The notes under the pieces: model-generated
What the model saw: only the letters and a program-made list of their open reading frames with translations
Database searches by the model: none
What the model was told of the DNA's origin: nothing
Assembly: GCA_937911525.1 (NCBI GenBank)
Contig: CALDQK010000819.1
Location: forward strand, 1-36,228
Length of the DNA: 36,228 nucleotides
Origin: an uncultured bacterium
GTDB taxonomy: Bacteria; Planctomycetota; J058
Direction of reading: 5' to 3'
Program-made: the position numbers and the translations under genes
In this document: positions 10,287-19,419 of the stretch, one piece after another
Layout of the letters: each line of letters opens with the position of its first letter
How positions within the stretch are numbered: the first letter of the stretch is position 1

Positions 10287-10733
10287 TCAATCAGGGTCGA
10301 AGGTCAGGGCGAACACGCCCACCAGGGCGCAGAGGGCGCCGAGGAGGGCGGCGGGGGAGAGGGGAGCCCGCGGCAGGCCGAGCCAACCGGAGCCGGCCGC
10401 GCAGAGCGAGGTGATCAGCTGGCCCGCGAGGCAGAGCGGGATCACGCGCCCCAGCCCCTGCTGGGGGATCAGCCAGCACAGGGTCGAGGTCGCCAGCGCC
10501 GTGAGCAGGCCGCCGCTCAACCACAGCCAGAGCGGAACCTCGGCCAGGCGCGAGCTGGGCGGCAGGCCACTGGCGAGGGTCAACGCGCTCAGGCCGAGGC
10601 CGGCCACGGCGAGGCCGACGCCAGCGGCGAGGAGCGGGTCGGCGCTCAGGGCGCCCAGGCGGGCGTCGCAGGCGGCCTTGAGCGCCAGGAGCGACCCCGC
10701 ACCGATCGCGCCCAGCGCGAGGAGGGGCGTCAT
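10287..10733 (-). CDS. DMT-superfamily transporter subunit, YdcZ-like (DUF606), first gene of operon
   Basis: A 148-residue, five-segment membrane protein related to the transporter encoded two genes downstream. TM1 is followed by CDARLG, comparable to LNAQLG in the partner, and TM4 reads CLAGQLITSLCAAGSGWLGL, matching GQLLTSLLAGHFGWLDL. In contrast to the partner, the loops after TM2 and TM4 are nearly neutral (PPSSRLAEVP; PRAPLSPAA). The two subunits could therefore have different membrane orientations. It starts with ATG 10733 and leads the operon facing the MarR gene across a 117-bp region full of inverted repeats. The transported compound is unknown. Confidence 0.87.
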   Translation of the reverse strand: MTPLLALGAIGAGSLLALKAACDARLGALSADPLLAAGVGLAVAGLGLSALTLASGLPPSSRLAEVPLWLWLSGGLLTALATSTLCWLIPQQGLGRVIPLCLAGQLITSLCAAGSGWLGLPRAPLSPAALLGALCALVGVFALTFDPD

Positions 10734-10750
10734 GGGGCGGCTCGCCGGAG

Positions 10751-10829
10751 TAGTTTGACGGAAAGTAGCTTCATGGCAAGCAATCTGGCGGCTGATTAGC
10801 TTGCTGTCAAGCTACTTGCCGGAAAACTA
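10751..10829. promoter_or_regulatory. Probable MarR operator: long inverted repeat with inner repeat
   Basis: A 21-nt arm at 10751-10771 (TAGTTT..CGG.AAGTAGCTT) is repeated in inverse at 10809-10829 with 3 mismatches. A second, inner pair, GCAAGCAATC (about 10776-10785) and GATTAGCTTGC (10794-10804), is nested between them with one extra base. The right arm contains CAAGCTACTTG, itself an 11-nt palindrome of the size MarR dimers bind. The element fills the divergent region between the transporter operon and the marR-like gene. MarR proteins usually autorepress from such sites, so control of both promoters is likely. It is also the most AT-rich patch nearby. Confidence 0.7.
10782..10810 (-). 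promoter_or_regulatory. Candidate promoter of the efflux/nitroreductase operon
   Basis: On the minus strand a perfect -35 hexamer TTGACA (10810-10805) is followed after 17 nt by CAGATT (10787-10782), a weak -10 match. Both lie inside the inverted repeats, so regulator binding would block RNA polymerase. Confidence 0.4.
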
Positions 10830-10850
10830 AGTGCCAGCTAGCCTAAGTCC

Positions 10851-11339
10851 ATGTCAGATCCCATTCAGGACGTGATCTCGGACTGGGCCCGCGAGCGGCC
10901 TGAGCTCGCCGCGGGCGCCATGGGCGTCGTGGGCCGCGTGCTGCGGCTCGCGAAGCTGTGGGAGCAGCGGCTCGCTCGCCTGCTCAAGGAGCACCGGCTC
11001 GGCGCTGGCGAGTTCGACGTGCTGGCGACCCTCCGTCGTCAGGGCGGCGAGTGCGAGCTCTCGCCCTCCCAGCTCGCGCAGGCGGCCATGCTCACCACGG
11101 GCGGCACGACCAACCTCCTCGACCGGCTCCAGAAGCGCGGCTGGGTGGCGCGCCGCCCCAACCCAGCCGACCGGCGCGGGACCTTCGTCCGCCTGACCGA
11201 CGCGGGGCGCGACCTGGTCGACGAGCTGATCGGCCCACGCCTCGCCGACGCCGACGAGTGCCTGGAGGCGCTCAACGCCAAAGAGCAGGCGCGCCTCGCC
11301 AAGCTGCTCGCGAAGCTGCTGAAGTCAGGGTCGGACTGA
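10851..11339 (+). CDS. MarR family transcriptional regulator
   Basis: A 162-residue winged-helix regulator. Helices around GEFDVLATLRRQG and LSPSQLAQAAMLTTGGTTNL form the helix-turn-helix. The wing reads ARRPNPADRRGTFVRLTDAG, the conserved DRR-x-x-x-V-x-LT signature of MarR proteins. Terminal helices would form the dimer interface. It is divergent from the YdcZ/nitroreductase/YdcZ/GNAT operon, with a large inverted repeat in between, so autoregulation and repression of that operon are the obvious roles. Derepression by a small aromatic or oxidising ligand is typical of the family but not visible here. No clear Shine-Dalgarno precedes ATG 10851. It ends 16 bp from the convergent kinase gene. 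Confidence 0.94.
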   Translation: MSDPIQDVISDWARERPELAAGAMGVVGRVLRLAKLWEQRLARLLKEHRLGAGEFDVLATLRRQGGECELSPSQLAQAAMLTTGGTTNLLDRLQKRGWVARRPNPADRRGTFVRLTDAGRDLVDELIGPRLADADECLEALNAKEQARLAKLLAKLLKSGSD

Positions 11340-11355
11340 CGCGCCCGGAGTGCCC

Positions 11356-14300
11356 CTACTCGGCGCCGAGGTCCCGGAGCAGCGATTGGCGCTGCTCCGT
11401 GAGCGCGTCCTTCAGCTCGAGCTCGGCCAGCGCCTCGATCCAGGCGTCCAGGTCGGCGGCCTGCACACGACCGACGCCGTGGCGGCGCAGGCGCGGCAGG
11501 AGCTTGAGCAGCAGCTCGTCGACGAGGGCTTGCTGTCGGCCGCTGTAGAACAGCACGTAGCAGGCGACCGCGAACACCAGACCCAGGCCCACCGAGGCAG
11601 GCGCGCCCTTCCACCAGAAGCCGAGCGTGCAGCCGCTGCAGAGCACCGCCGTCAGGGCGCAAGCCAGGGCTCCCGAGCGGGTGTCGAAGTCGACCTCCTC
11701 GCGGGCCTCTTTGAAGAGCTCGTCGAGGAGCTCTCGCCCCGAGAGGCGGGCGAAGCGGCGGGCCTCGGCCTCTTCCCGCGCTGAGGGGGCCTCCGTCTGG
11801 CGCCCACTCGCCGCCCGCTCTCGCGCCTGGCGTCCGCTGCGGGCCTGGGGCTTGCTCTCCTGCTCGGCCGTCCGCGAGACATCGAGCTTGAGCGGGCCGA
11901 CTCGCCGCTTGAGCTCACTCAGGGAGGGGCGCCCGACCCCGGCCCAGCCCAGGCGCTCGCGCAGGCGCTCGAGGTCGGCGTCCTCCCAGGTCGGGACCTT
12001 GCGGCGCCCGAAGAAGCTCGCGGCGCTCTCGGGGCTGAAGGGGCCCTGCGCCGGGGCTTCCTCCATGCGCGGCCGCTGCGCTTCGGCGAAGCGGCGCAGG
12101 AGAGGCTCCGCTCGCTTCCAGTCGACGGGGGGCTCCGGGTCGAGCTGCCAGTCGAGGTGCCACAGCTTCCAGCTGCCGTCGTCGGACCCCGTGACCAGGC
12201 GAGTTCCGTCGGGGGTTAGGGCCAGGCTCTTCGCGCCGCTGGGGGCGGGGACCTCGTGGACCACGTTCAGCTTGGGCAGCAAGCAGAGGCGCAGCCCGTC
12301 GTGCGCAAGGAGGGCCAGGTGCCGCCCGTCGGGCAGGAAGGCCAGAGCGTGCAGGCCGAAGGCCAAGCGCCGTTCGCTGGCGACCTCGGCACCCGTGCGC
12401 AGGTCCCACAAGCCGAAGGTCTGCCGGACGTCCTGGCCGCTGGCCGTCTCCTCACGCTCGTAGACCAGCCCCGCGACCCAGCGACCTCGTGGATCCAGAG
12501 CGCAGCGGCTCAGCTGAACGGGGAGGCTCAGCGCTTCGCTGTCCTGGGCTACGTCCCACAGCACTCGCCGGTGGGGGTCACGCTCGTGCAGGCGCAGGAC
12601 CAGGTCTCGCTCGGGCAAGAACACGGGGGGCATGCCGCTGGCGCGCTTACCCTGGAGGTAGGTCGGCGCGGGGCGCTTGCGCAGCAAGCGCCCGCTGGGG
12701 AGGTGCCACAGGTAGCGGGCGGGGCCGCTCGTGGCGAGGCGCCCGTCGCTGCTGATCCCGAGGGTCAGGACGGAGAGGGGCGGGTTCTCGAGCCGGCCTC
12801 GGTGGCGGCCGCTGCGCGGGTCGATCCGCAACAGGCCGAGCTGTAGCTCGCCAGCGGGCGTGAAGCGGACAGCGCCCGCCGGCGCGGCCGGCTGGGTCGA
12901 GACCTGCGCTCCGCTGGCCAGCTCCCACACCTGCACGCTCTGGGGGTGGACCGTCGCCAGGAGCTCGCCGCGGGGGTCGATCCGGCAGGCGTAGATCGGG
13001 TCGCCGGTCTGGACCGTGCGCGTCTCCCACAGCTCGCGGACGACGCGGCGCGGACAGACGCGGGCGAGCTCTTCGAGCACCTCGACCACCGCCTGGTGGC
13101 GGTCGAAGCCGGGCACGCGTCGAGCGAGCGCCGTCTCCCGCGCGGCCTCCGCGAGGCGCCCCTCGGTGAGGGCGGCCTGCGCGCGAGCCAGCCCCTCGCG
13201 CAAGGAGCGCTCCCGCTCGAGCGCCTGCTTGCTGTCGAGGGCTCGGCAGAGGGCCAGCGGCGCGTGATAGCGCGAGCGGAAGCAGGGGAGGTCGGCCAGG
13301 GCGAGGTCGCCCGGGCGCAGCTCACTGCTCCCGTAGTCGGCGGCGGCTATGGGGAGCGGGGTGCGGGCCTGGCGGGGAAAGGTGTAGAGGACGCGATCTC
13401 CAGGCAGCTCGTGGACGCGGTGTTTGCCCGGTTCGTTGCGTAGGTAGCGCGCGCCGTCCTGGCTGAGGCCGGTCTGGGCCCGGAACCAGCGGCGCTGGGG
13501 ACCGGGGGCGAACTGGTCCAGGCGCTCGGCGGCCCACGCCTCCCGGGTCGGCGCCTCGTAGGAGAGCGCGCCCTCGGCGCTCCAGCAGTAAGGCGCAGCG
13601 CGCCCGCGCTTGGAGTTGGCCCAGGCGTGCGCTGAGCCGTCGCTGGCGACGAGGAGCCGCGTGAGCGAAGTCGACTCGCTCGGCGCAGGGAAGGCGCGGT
13701 GCTCGCCCGAGCGCAGATCCCACAGGTGGAGGGCCATGCGCGGGTCTCCCAGCGCGCCGGTCGTGACCGTCCCCGCGGCGACCCAGCGCCCACAGGGCGA
13801 GGCGCCCACGCTGGCCAGCGGGAGCTCGGACCCTTCGAGCGCGCGCAGCTGCTCACCGCTGAGGGCGTCCCACACCCAGAGCGTCTTGCCGAAGCCCCCC
13901 GCCAGCGCGTGACCGGTGGGGTCGAGCAACGCGTGCTGAAACCAGCGCAGGCTGCGCAGCGAGGGACGCGCCAGGTCGCGCTTCGCCGCAGGCGGGACCT
14001 CCCCCAGGACGTGTACGAGCTCCCCCGTGACCCGCGAGCGCAGCTCGAGGCGCTCGCCCGCCTGAGTGATCTGCAGCGTGCGCTCGGGCGACCAGGACGC
14101 GGGCGCCGGCTCGAGCTGCTCGGGCAGGCCGAGTGAGCGCAGCTCCACCTTCCGCAGGCGCGCCAGGGAGAGCGCCTCTTTGACCTCGGCCCGCTCGCGC
14201 GTCTTCTCGGGGAGGGCCTCGAGCAGCTCCAGCGCCGCCGCCCCGTCCCCGCGCTCGAGGTGTAGCTGCGCCAGGAAGCGACCCTTGCGCCCGGTGCGCG

Positions 14301-15681
14301 AGCTGCGGGCCGTCTCGACTCGGGACAGGGCCTCGACGTCGCTCAGCTCGCCTGCGCGCCACCGGACCAGCGCCAGGTCGTAGGTGCTCTCGGGGTGTCC
14401 GCCCTCGGTCTCGAGGGCCTCCTCCCACACCCGGCGCGCTTCGTCGGAGCGGCCGAGGTCGAAGAGCGAGAGCGCCTGGTTGCAGAGGCCGGCGGCAGTG
14501 CGGGTGGGCAGGTGGGGCTCGGTGCGCGCGCTCGCTCCGCTCGCGGTCTCGAAGAGCTCGGACAGCAGCGCGCGCACGTCACCGGCGCGGGGTCGGGCGC
14601 GCGGATCTTTGTCCAGCAGGCGCAGCAAGAGCTCACCGAGCGCGGGGGGCAGGTCGGGCCGGAGCTCGCGCGGATCCGGGGGGCGCTCGAAGCGGTGGCG
14701 GTTGATAAGCACGTGGGCTGGCTCGCGCTCCTCGTAGCGGTCGAAGGGACGCCGGCCGCAGCAGAGCTCGAACAGAACGACGCCCAGGCCGTAGAGGTCC
14801 GCGGCCGGGGTCGCCTCGCCGGCGGCAGCCCACTGCTCAGGGGCGGCATACTCCGGCGTGCCCATGCCCTGGTCGACGAGGGTCAGGCCCGCGCCTCCCG
14901 AGCTGGCGCCGCCGCTGAGCTCCTCCTCGCCGGCCGTCTTGACCAGGCCGAAGTCGGTCACCTTGAGCTCGAGGTCCGGCGTCAGCAGGCAGTTCGCAGG
15001 CTTGACGTCGCGGTGGACCAGGCCGCGCTCGTGCGCGTAGGCAAGGCCGTCGAGGAGCTGCAGGCCCAGGTCGAGGGCGTCGGCCAGAATGGGCGCGCCT
15101 GCCTGACCTCGGATCCAGTCTTTGAGCGTCCCGCCGGGGATCCACTCGACGAAGATCCGCAGCAGCCCGTCGAGCTCGCGCACGTAGAAACACTGCGCGA
15201 TGTTGGGGTGGAGGCCGAGGCCTGCCCAGGTCTCGGCCTCGCGGCGGAAGCGCTCGAGCGAGAGTGGGTCCTGCACCAAGCGCGGGAGCGGCGTCTTGAC
15301 CGCGAGGTCGATCCCCCACTCGAGGTGGCGGACCCGGTAGACGGCGCCCATGCCGCCACGACCGAGCAGGGCCCGAACCTCGTAGCGGCGCGCGACCTTG
15401 TCGCCGATCTGCCACTCGGCGGGGACCTCGACCGTGGACTTGGGCGGGGCGGCCGCAGGAGCCGTGCCGGGAGGGCCGTGGCTGAGGGTGCCGCCAGCGG
15501 CGGGCACAGGGGCCGAGCCGGGGGGGCCGTGGCTGAGGGTGCCCTCAGCGGCGGGCGCAGGAGCCGTGCCGGGGGGACCGTGGCTGAGGGTGCCGCCCTC
15601 GGCGGAGGGCGGAGGAGTGGGCGCGCCGTGGGTGAGGGTCTCCTCGGGGCCCGCCGCCTCGTTCTCCTGGCCGTCGTCCAC
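11356..15681 (-). CDS. Large Ser/Thr protein kinase with TPR-like and WD40-like regions
   Basis: A 1441-residue protein. The start at GTG 15681 is set by GGAGGGAG 4 nt upstream; a longer in-frame reading would run into the divergent FHA gene. Residues 15-81 contain three exact-length 17-residue repeats starting TLSHGPPG and one degenerate copy (TLTHG). The kinase domain spans about 100-375, with glycine loop [10 protein letters not shown]129, HRDVKPAN (D225), DFG (243-245) and [10 protein letters not shown], so it should be active. Residues of about 385-520 look TPR-like. About 540-1230 form WD40-like blades (for example [20 protein letters not shown] followed by KLWHLDW). Near the C-terminus two hydrophobic segments ([35 protein letters not shown]) suggest a membrane anchor. 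The WD40 part probably binds partners. It lies 45 bp from the divergent FHA-kinase. Confidence 0.93.
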   Translation of the reverse strand: MDDGQENEAAGPEETLTHGAPTPPPSAEGGTLSHGPPGTAPAPAAEGTLSHGPPGSAPVPAAGGTLSHGPPGTAPAAAPPKSTVEVPAEWQIGDKVARRYEVRALLGRGGMGAVYRVRHLEWGIDLAVKTPLPRLVQDPLSLERFRREAETWAGLGLHPNIAQCFYVRELDGLLRIFVEWIPGGTLKDWIRGQAGAPILADALDLGLQLLDGLAYAHERGLVHRDVKPANCLLTPDLELKVTDFGLVKTAGEEELSGGASSGGAGLTLVDQGMGTPEYAAPEQWAAAGEATPAADLYGLGVVLFELCCGRRPFDRYEEREPAHVLINRHRFERPPDPRELRPDLPPALGELLLRLLDKDPRARPRAGDVRALLSELFETASGASARTEPHLPTRTAAGLCNQALSLFDLGRSDEARRVWEEALETEGGHPESTYDLALVRWRAGELSDVEALSRVETARSSRTGRKGRFLAQLHLERGDGAAALELLEALPEKTRERAEVKEALSLARLRKVELRSLGLPEQLEPAPASWSPERTLQITQAGERLELRSRVTGELVHVLGEVPPAAKRDLARPSLRSLRWFQHALLDPTGHALAGGFGKTLWVWDALSGEQLRALEGSELPLASVGASPCGRWVAAGTVTTGALGDPRMALHLWDLRSGEHRAFPAPSESTSLTRLLVASDGSAHAWANSKRGRAAPYCWSAEGALSYEAPTREAWAAERLDQFAPGPQRRWFRAQTGLSQDGARYLRNEPGKHRVHELPGDRVLYTFPRQARTPLPIAAADYGSSELRPGDLALADLPCFRSRYHAPLALCRALDSKQALERERSLREGLARAQAALTEGRLAEAARETALARRVPGFDRHQAVVEVLEELARVCPRRVVRELWETRTVQTGDPIYACRIDPRGELLATVHPQSVQVWELASGAQVSTQPAAPAGAVRFTPAGELQLGLLRIDPRSGRHRGRLENPPLSVLTLGISSDGRLATSGPARYLWHLPSGRLLRKRPAPTYLQGKRASGMPPVFLPERDLVLRLHERDPHRRVLWDVAQDSEALSLPVQLSRCALDPRGRWVAGLVYEREETASGQDVRQTFGLWDLRTGAEVASERRLAFGLHALAFLPDGRHLALLAHDGLRLCLLPKLNVVHEVPAPSGAKSLALTPDGTRLVTGSDDGSWKLWHLDWQLDPEPPVDWKRAEPLLRRFAEAQRPRMEEAPAQGPFSPESAASFFGRRKVPTWEDADLERLRERLGWAGVGRPSLSELKRRVGPLKLDVSRTAEQESKPQARSGRQARERAASGRQTEAPSAREEAEARRFARLSGRELLDELFKEAREEVDFDTRSGALACALTAVLCSGCTLGFWWKGAPASVGLGLVFAVACYVLFYSGRQQALVDELLLKLLPRLRRHGVGRVQAADLDAWIEALAELELKDALTEQRQSLLRDLGAE
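15439..15639 (-). repeat. 51-bp in-frame tandem repeat encoding TLSHGPPG units
   Basis: Three copies of a 51-bp unit (15439-15591), whose GCTGAGGGTG core recurs at 15481, 15532 and 15583, encode 17-residue repeats beginning TLSHGPPG. A degenerate fourth unit (TLTHGAP) precedes them up to 15639. It lies in the disordered N-terminus of the WD40-like kinase. It is coding sequence, not a CRISPR array. Confidence 0.9.
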
Positions 15682-15685
15682 GAGT

Positions 15686-15693
15686 CTCCCTCC
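15686..15693 (-). promoter_or_regulatory. Ribosome-binding site of the WD40-like kinase
   Basis: GGAGGGAG on the minus strand sits 4 nt before GTG 15681 and decides this start. It occupies part of the 45-bp gap between the two divergent kinase genes, leaving little room for two separate core promoters. Confidence 0.7.
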
Positions 15694-15726
15694 GCGCAAC
15701 CCATCGTCGCATGTCACACTGGGACC

Positions 15727-17361
15727 ATGAAGGTGACTTTGCGTGTGCTCTCCGGCCCCATGGAGGGCAAGACCTTCGAGTTCGCGGAGCCGGATCGCTT
15801 CCTCTTTGGGCGCTCCGCAGAGGCGCGCTGCTCGCTGCCAGACGACCCCTTCGTCTCGAGCCTGCACTTCTTGCTCGTGATCGCGCCGCCCCACGTCAGC
15901 CTGCATGAGCTGGGCAGCAAGAACGGCACCTACGTGAACGGCGTCCGCTACGGCGGGAGGAAGCCGCCCGAGGAGGGCGTCCAGCAGGCCCCTGAGGGGG
16001 AGCGCGACGTGGCGCTCCAGCACGGCGACCGGATCGGCGTCGGCGACACGGTGTTCGAACTGCAGGTCGAGTCGGCGGACACGGGGACCCTCTCCCACGC
16101 GCCCCTCGCCGCGCAGGCGGCGGCGGCAGGATCGCAAGGAGGCAAGGTCGCGGCCGAGCCCGCGTCGACGCCCGCGCCCGCGTCGACGCCCGCGCCCGCG
16201 TCGACGCCCGTTCCGAAGCCGACGCCCGTTCCGAAGCCGACCCCTCCGCCGAAGCCGACGCCCGCGCCGAAGCCGACGCCCGCGTCGAAGCCGACCCCTG
16301 CACCCAAGCCAGGGGGACGGCGCGTCCTCGCGCGCGGGAAGCCCGCGGCGCTCGGGAAGCTCCCTCCCGCCGAGCTGTTGCGCAAGCTGCTCGAGGCCGC
16401 CGCGGCGGCGCGGGGTCGCGTCGACGGGCCAGCCTTGCCCAACTACGAGCTCCTGCGGGTGCTCGGCGAAGGCGGAATGGGCAAGGTGTTCTTGGCTCGC
16501 GACCAGCGGAGCGGAGAGCAGGTCGCGATCAAGGTCATTCTTCCGCGCGCCGCCGTCAGCGAAGGCGCGGTCGAGGCCTTCTTGCGCGAGACGAACCTCA
16601 CCCGCCAGCTACGACACCCCAACGTGGTCCGCTTCATCGACGGGGGCTGCGTGCAGGGGACCTTCTTCCTGGTGCTCGAGTTCGTGAAGGGGAAAGACCT
16701 GAGTCAGCTGGTGGCCTCGCGTGGCGGCAAGCTGCCCCTCGAGGTGGCGGGGCCGATCCTGGTCAACGCGCTGAGGGGGTTGGGGCACGCCCACACCGCT
16801 CAGCTCGAGGCCGAGGTGGTCGAAGGAGGGCAGAAGCGCAAGCGGCGCTTCAGCGGCTTGGTGCACCGCGACCTCAAGCCCCAGAACATCCTCCTCGAGG
16901 ACCTCGGCGGCGGCGCCTTCCGGCCCAAGATCGCTGACCTCGGTTTGGCCAAGGTCTACGGCTCAGCGGGCCTGACCGACTTCACCCAGCCCGGGGCGAT
17001 CGCGGGCACGCCCTTTTACTGGCCGCGCGAGCAGATCACCAACTATCGCTACCTCAAGCCGGCCAGCGACGTGTTCTCGATGGGCGTGATCCTCTACCAG
17101 CTCCTCTCGGGCGCGCTCCCGCGGGAGGGCTTCCAGCGCGCGGGAGGGCGCCTGAACTTCAACCGCATCTGCGCGGTGATCATGGGCGAGCCGATCGTGC
17201 CGATCACGCGCCGCGTGCCGGGACTCCCTGCGGGAGTCAGGAAGGTGATCGATCGTTCCCTGGCGGAGGATCCGGGCCAGCGCTACCCCGACGCCTCGGC
17301 TATGGGCGACGCGCTGCGCGCTGCCCTCGTCGACGCCGGCGTGGAGGTCCGCTACCGCTAG
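15727..17361 (+). CDS. FHA domain-Ser/Thr protein kinase fusion
   Basis: A 544-residue protein starting at ATG 15727. Residues 1-115 are an FHA phosphothreonine-binding domain with all signature groups: [20 protein letters not shown] and [17 protein letters not shown] motif (residues 120-126) and a Pro-rich linker of TPAPAS and KPTPAP units (147-196) follow. The kinase domain (about 240-540) has [10 protein letters not shown]269 and HRDLKPQN (D382). The metal-binding DFG is DLG (404-406), and the usual APE reads W-P-R-E. A basic insert [15 protein letters not shown] precedes the catalytic loop. DLG still keeps the essential Asp, so activity is plausible. There is no membrane segment, so it is probably cytoplasmic. 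The stop overlaps the convergent DUF1570-like gene by 4 bp. It likely reads phosphothreonines made by itself or by the divergent kinase. Confidence 0.95.
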   Translation: MKVTLRVLSGPMEGKTFEFAEPDRFLFGRSAEARCSLPDDPFVSSLHFLLVIAPPHVSLHELGSKNGTYVNGVRYGGRKPPEEGVQQAPEGERDVALQHGDRIGVGDTVFELQVESADTGTLSHAPLAAQAAAAGSQGGKVAAEPASTPAPASTPAPASTPVPKPTPVPKPTPPPKPTPAPKPTPASKPTPAPKPGGRRVLARGKPAALGKLPPAELLRKLLEAAAAARGRVDGPALPNYELLRVLGEGGMGKVFLARDQRSGEQVAIKVILPRAAVSEGAVEAFLRETNLTRQLRHPNVVRFIDGGCVQGTFFLVLEFVKGKDLSQLVASRGGKLPLEVAGPILVNALRGLGHAHTAQLEAEVVEGGQKRKRRFSGLVHRDLKPQNILLEDLGGGAFRPKIADLGLAKVYGSAGLTDFTQPGAIAGTPFYWPREQITNYRYLKPASDVFSMGVILYQLLSGALPREGFQRAGGRLNFNRICAVIMGEPIVPITRRVPGLPAGVRKVIDRSLAEDPGQRYPDASAMGDALRAALVDAGVEVRYR

Positions 17362-18830
17362 CCGTGAAGCTGGACTCCGCGGACGAAGCGGAGCCACTCC
17401 TGCTGCATCTTGGCGCGGTCGACGCCGGGGAAGCAGGTCTCGAAGAGGTCGCTCTTGTCCTTCACCCGGTGAATGCGCTCGAGCAGCTTCGCGAAGCTGG
17501 CGCGGTACTTGCCCTGCTCGCCCTCGAGCAGGAAGTAGGCCAGGGTCGCGGCGACGTGGTAGTTCTCGACGCTCATGAACTCCTCGTGGCTGAGGCCCAT
17601 GAAGCGCTCGAGGGAGGGCAGGGACTCGACGTGGTTCTTGCAGTGGGCGAAGGGGCCCTCAATGAAGCCCTGGCCCATGGGGATCATGCGGGTGCGCTTC
17701 AGCGTCCAGCGCTCGCCGTCGAAGGAGTGGTAGCCCATGTAGTTGGCGATCGCCTCCACGGCCCAGAAGTGGTGGTGGACCTGGCGGGTCGCGTCGGCGT
17801 CGAACTTCGAATACTCGAAGGCGATCTGGTGGGTCACCTCGTGGGCCAGGGGGATCTGGATCTGCTCGAAGCGCTCGATCTTGAAGGTCCGGCCCGTGGC
17901 CTCCTTCGGCTCGTAGGTCACGAAGCAGGGGTTGAGCGAGCCCGTCGACTGCAGGTAGTAGGCAGCGCCCTGGATCTGGCCCGCCTGGCTCGCCGCCACG
18001 TCACCCGCCACGGCGCGGGTCTGCTCGACGAGGTCCTGCTGGGTCTCGGTCACGATCACGGGCAGCTTGCCCTTGGGCGCCTTCAGCTCCCACACGTCGC
18101 CGAAGCGCGCGAGGAAGTAGCGCCGGTAGGCGCCCACGTAGGCGAGGATCTGCTTGGCCTTGCGCAGGGAGACCGTGGTGCGGACCTCGTGGACCTCGTC
18201 CGAGATCACCCAGGGGTTGCTCCAGGTCGAGTGCTGGCGGTCGAGGTTCGCCACGGTCGCGGCGTCGAGCTGCTTGCCCTCGTGGAGCTCGCCGCCCGAC
18301 TCGAGCAGCTTCGCCTCGCGCCGGCTGACCCAGGTGTAGTAGTCCTTGAAGTAGACGAGGTCGAGGGCGTCGAGGGCCGCCTTGGTCGGGAAGCGGCGCT
18401 GGACCAGCTCGCGGTAGCGGCGGTAGCGCTCGGGGGCGCTCTCCTCGGCGGCGACGGCGGCCTTGGCCAGCTCGAGCGCGATCTCCTCGTGGGCCTCGGC
18501 CCGCTTGGCCTTCAGCTTCTCGGCCAGCGAGGGCGTGGGCTCCGCCTTGCGCTTGCGCTTGCTGGCGCGCTCGATCTTCTTCTCGAGCTTCTTGAGCTCC
18601 GACTTGAGCCGCTTGGACTCGGGCAGCACCTCGAGCCCGAGCTCGAGCTCCTCGAGCGCCGCCTCGAGGTCCTTGCCGCGGGCCGCGTAGCGGGCCAGGG
18701 CGATCAGCTCCTTCTCGACGCTCTTGAGCGCGTAGCGCTCGATCTTGGGGAGCAGCGGGCCCGCCAGGACCGGACTGGCCGGCGCGAGCAGGAGCAGGGC
18801 GAGCAGGAGGGGCAGGAAGCGCTGAGTCAT
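17358..18830 (-). CDS. Secreted DUF1570-like protein with HExxH zinc-peptidase motif
   Basis: A 490-residue protein. ATG 18830 begins a signal peptide (FLPLLLALLLLAPASPVLAG), favoured over an upstream in-frame Met without one. Residues of about 30-130 are charged coiled-coil helices rich in Lys and Glu. The C-terminal half contains LAHEVTHQIAFE (HEVTH at 330-334), and 25 residues on WAVEAIANYMGYH, where E359 would be the third zinc ligand of a gluzincin-type site. This arrangement matches the DUF1570 proteins common in Planctomycetota, thought to be extracytoplasmic metallopeptidase relatives; activity has not been shown for this protein. No clear Shine-Dalgarno is visible. The stop codon interlocks with the FHA-kinase stop (CTAG). 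Confidence 0.88.
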   Translation of the reverse strand: MTQRFLPLLLALLLLAPASPVLAGPLLPKIERYALKSVEKELIALARYAARGKDLEAALEELELGLEVLPESKRLKSELKKLEKKIERASKRKRKAEPTPSLAEKLKAKRAEAHEEIALELAKAAVAAEESAPERYRRYRELVQRRFPTKAALDALDLVYFKDYYTWVSRREAKLLESGGELHEGKQLDAATVANLDRQHSTWSNPWVISDEVHEVRTTVSLRKAKQILAYVGAYRRYFLARFGDVWELKAPKGKLPVIVTETQQDLVEQTRAVAGDVAASQAGQIQGAAYYLQSTGSLNPCFVTYEPKEATGRTFKIERFEQIQIPLAHEVTHQIAFEYSKFDADATRQVHHHFWAVEAIANYMGYHSFDGERWTLKRTRMIPMGQGFIEGPFAHCKNHVESLPSLERFMGLSHEEFMSVENYHVAATLAYFLLEGEQGKYRASFAKLLERIHRVKDKSDLFETCFPGVDRAKMQQEWLRFVRGVQLHG

Positions 18831-18939
18831 GTGGGAGCCTTTGGCCGGCGGCAGTTGCGCCGAGTTGCTCCCTTTACCCAGGTTCGGACGCCTTCGTTGG
18901 GCCAAAAACCGGATCAAACGCTCCTTGGGGGCGCTGCGT

Positions 18940-18957
18940 AGCGGGCGCTAGCCCGCT
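18940..18957 (-). terminator. Hairpin downstream of the TerB-like gene
   Basis: AGCGGGC (18940-18946) and GCCCGCT (18951-18957) form a perfect 7-bp stem with a GCTA loop. It lies about 60 nt past the last gene of the exporter/apaG/terB operon and upstream of the DUF1570-like gene. No T-run follows. The rest of the 189-nt gap (18831-19019) shows nothing else I can name. Confidence 0.35.
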
Positions 18958-19019
18958 CGCCGAGCGGCTTCGAGGGCGTCGCCTCGCGCTTCGAGGGCGC
19001 GAAGAATCCCGGCTGGGCG

Positions 19020-19412
19020 CTACTCCTTGGCCTTGAGGCGACGGGTGCCGGCCCGGGCGACGATCCGCTTGGCGAGGGCCTCCTGGTTGAGCCCGAAGGT
19101 CACGCCGAACTTGATCAGGCGCTCCTGCTCCTCGGTCGCGAGCACCCCGTCGACCATGACCATGTCGATCATGGTGTCGATCATGAGCTCGCGCTCGGCG
19201 TCGCGGCGGCCCACGCCGAGGCTCTGGCCCTCCTTGCCCTGGGCCTCGAGGGTCGCGGCCTCGTGGGGCTCGATCTGGAAGCGGTTGCGGGTCGCCTCGA
19301 GCAGCTTGCGCTCCAGCTCGGCGACCTCGCCGTCGCACCAGGCCAGGTTGCAGAGCACACGGTAGATCCGGCGCACGCCGTTGTGCGAGACGCCCTCGAT
19401 ATCTGCGTTCAT
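19020..19412 (-). CDS. TerB-like domain protein
   Basis: A 130-residue all-helical cytoplasmic protein of the TerB/DjlA N-terminal fold. The two diagnostic acidic repeats are present: LAWCDGEVAELE (about residues 23-34) and MVMVDGVLATEEQE (about 84-97). In the family these positions bind metal. Full length matches stand-alone TerB-like proteins, a group loosely tied to tellurite resistance and membrane stress but of unproven biochemical role. It starts 7 nt after the apaG stop, so it is the last gene of an operon with an MMPL exporter and apaG. No other ter genes are nearby, so a tellurite phenotype should not be assumed. Confidence 0.85.
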   Translation of the reverse strand: MNADIEGVSHNGVRRIYRVLCNLAWCDGEVAELERKLLEATRNRFQIEPHEAATLEAQGKEGQSLGVGRRDAERELMIDTMIDMVMVDGVLATEEQERLIKFGVTFGLNQEALAKRIVARAGTRRLKAKE

Positions 19413-19419
19413 GTCGTCC

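Noticed and set aside
15439-15639. Regular 51-bp repeats suggesting a CRISPR array
   Set aside because: Repeats are contiguous without unique spacers and encode in-frame TLSHGPPG peptide units in the kinase N-terminus.
15682-16137. Upstream extension of the WD40-like kinase to an in-frame Met at 16137
   Set aside because: This would overlap the FHA domain gene on the other strand; GTG 15681 has a strong ribosome-binding site.
19020-19412. Tellurite-resistance system around the TerB-like gene
   Set aside because: No terC, terD or other ter genes are present; the neighbours are an exporter and apaG, so only the fold name is supported.
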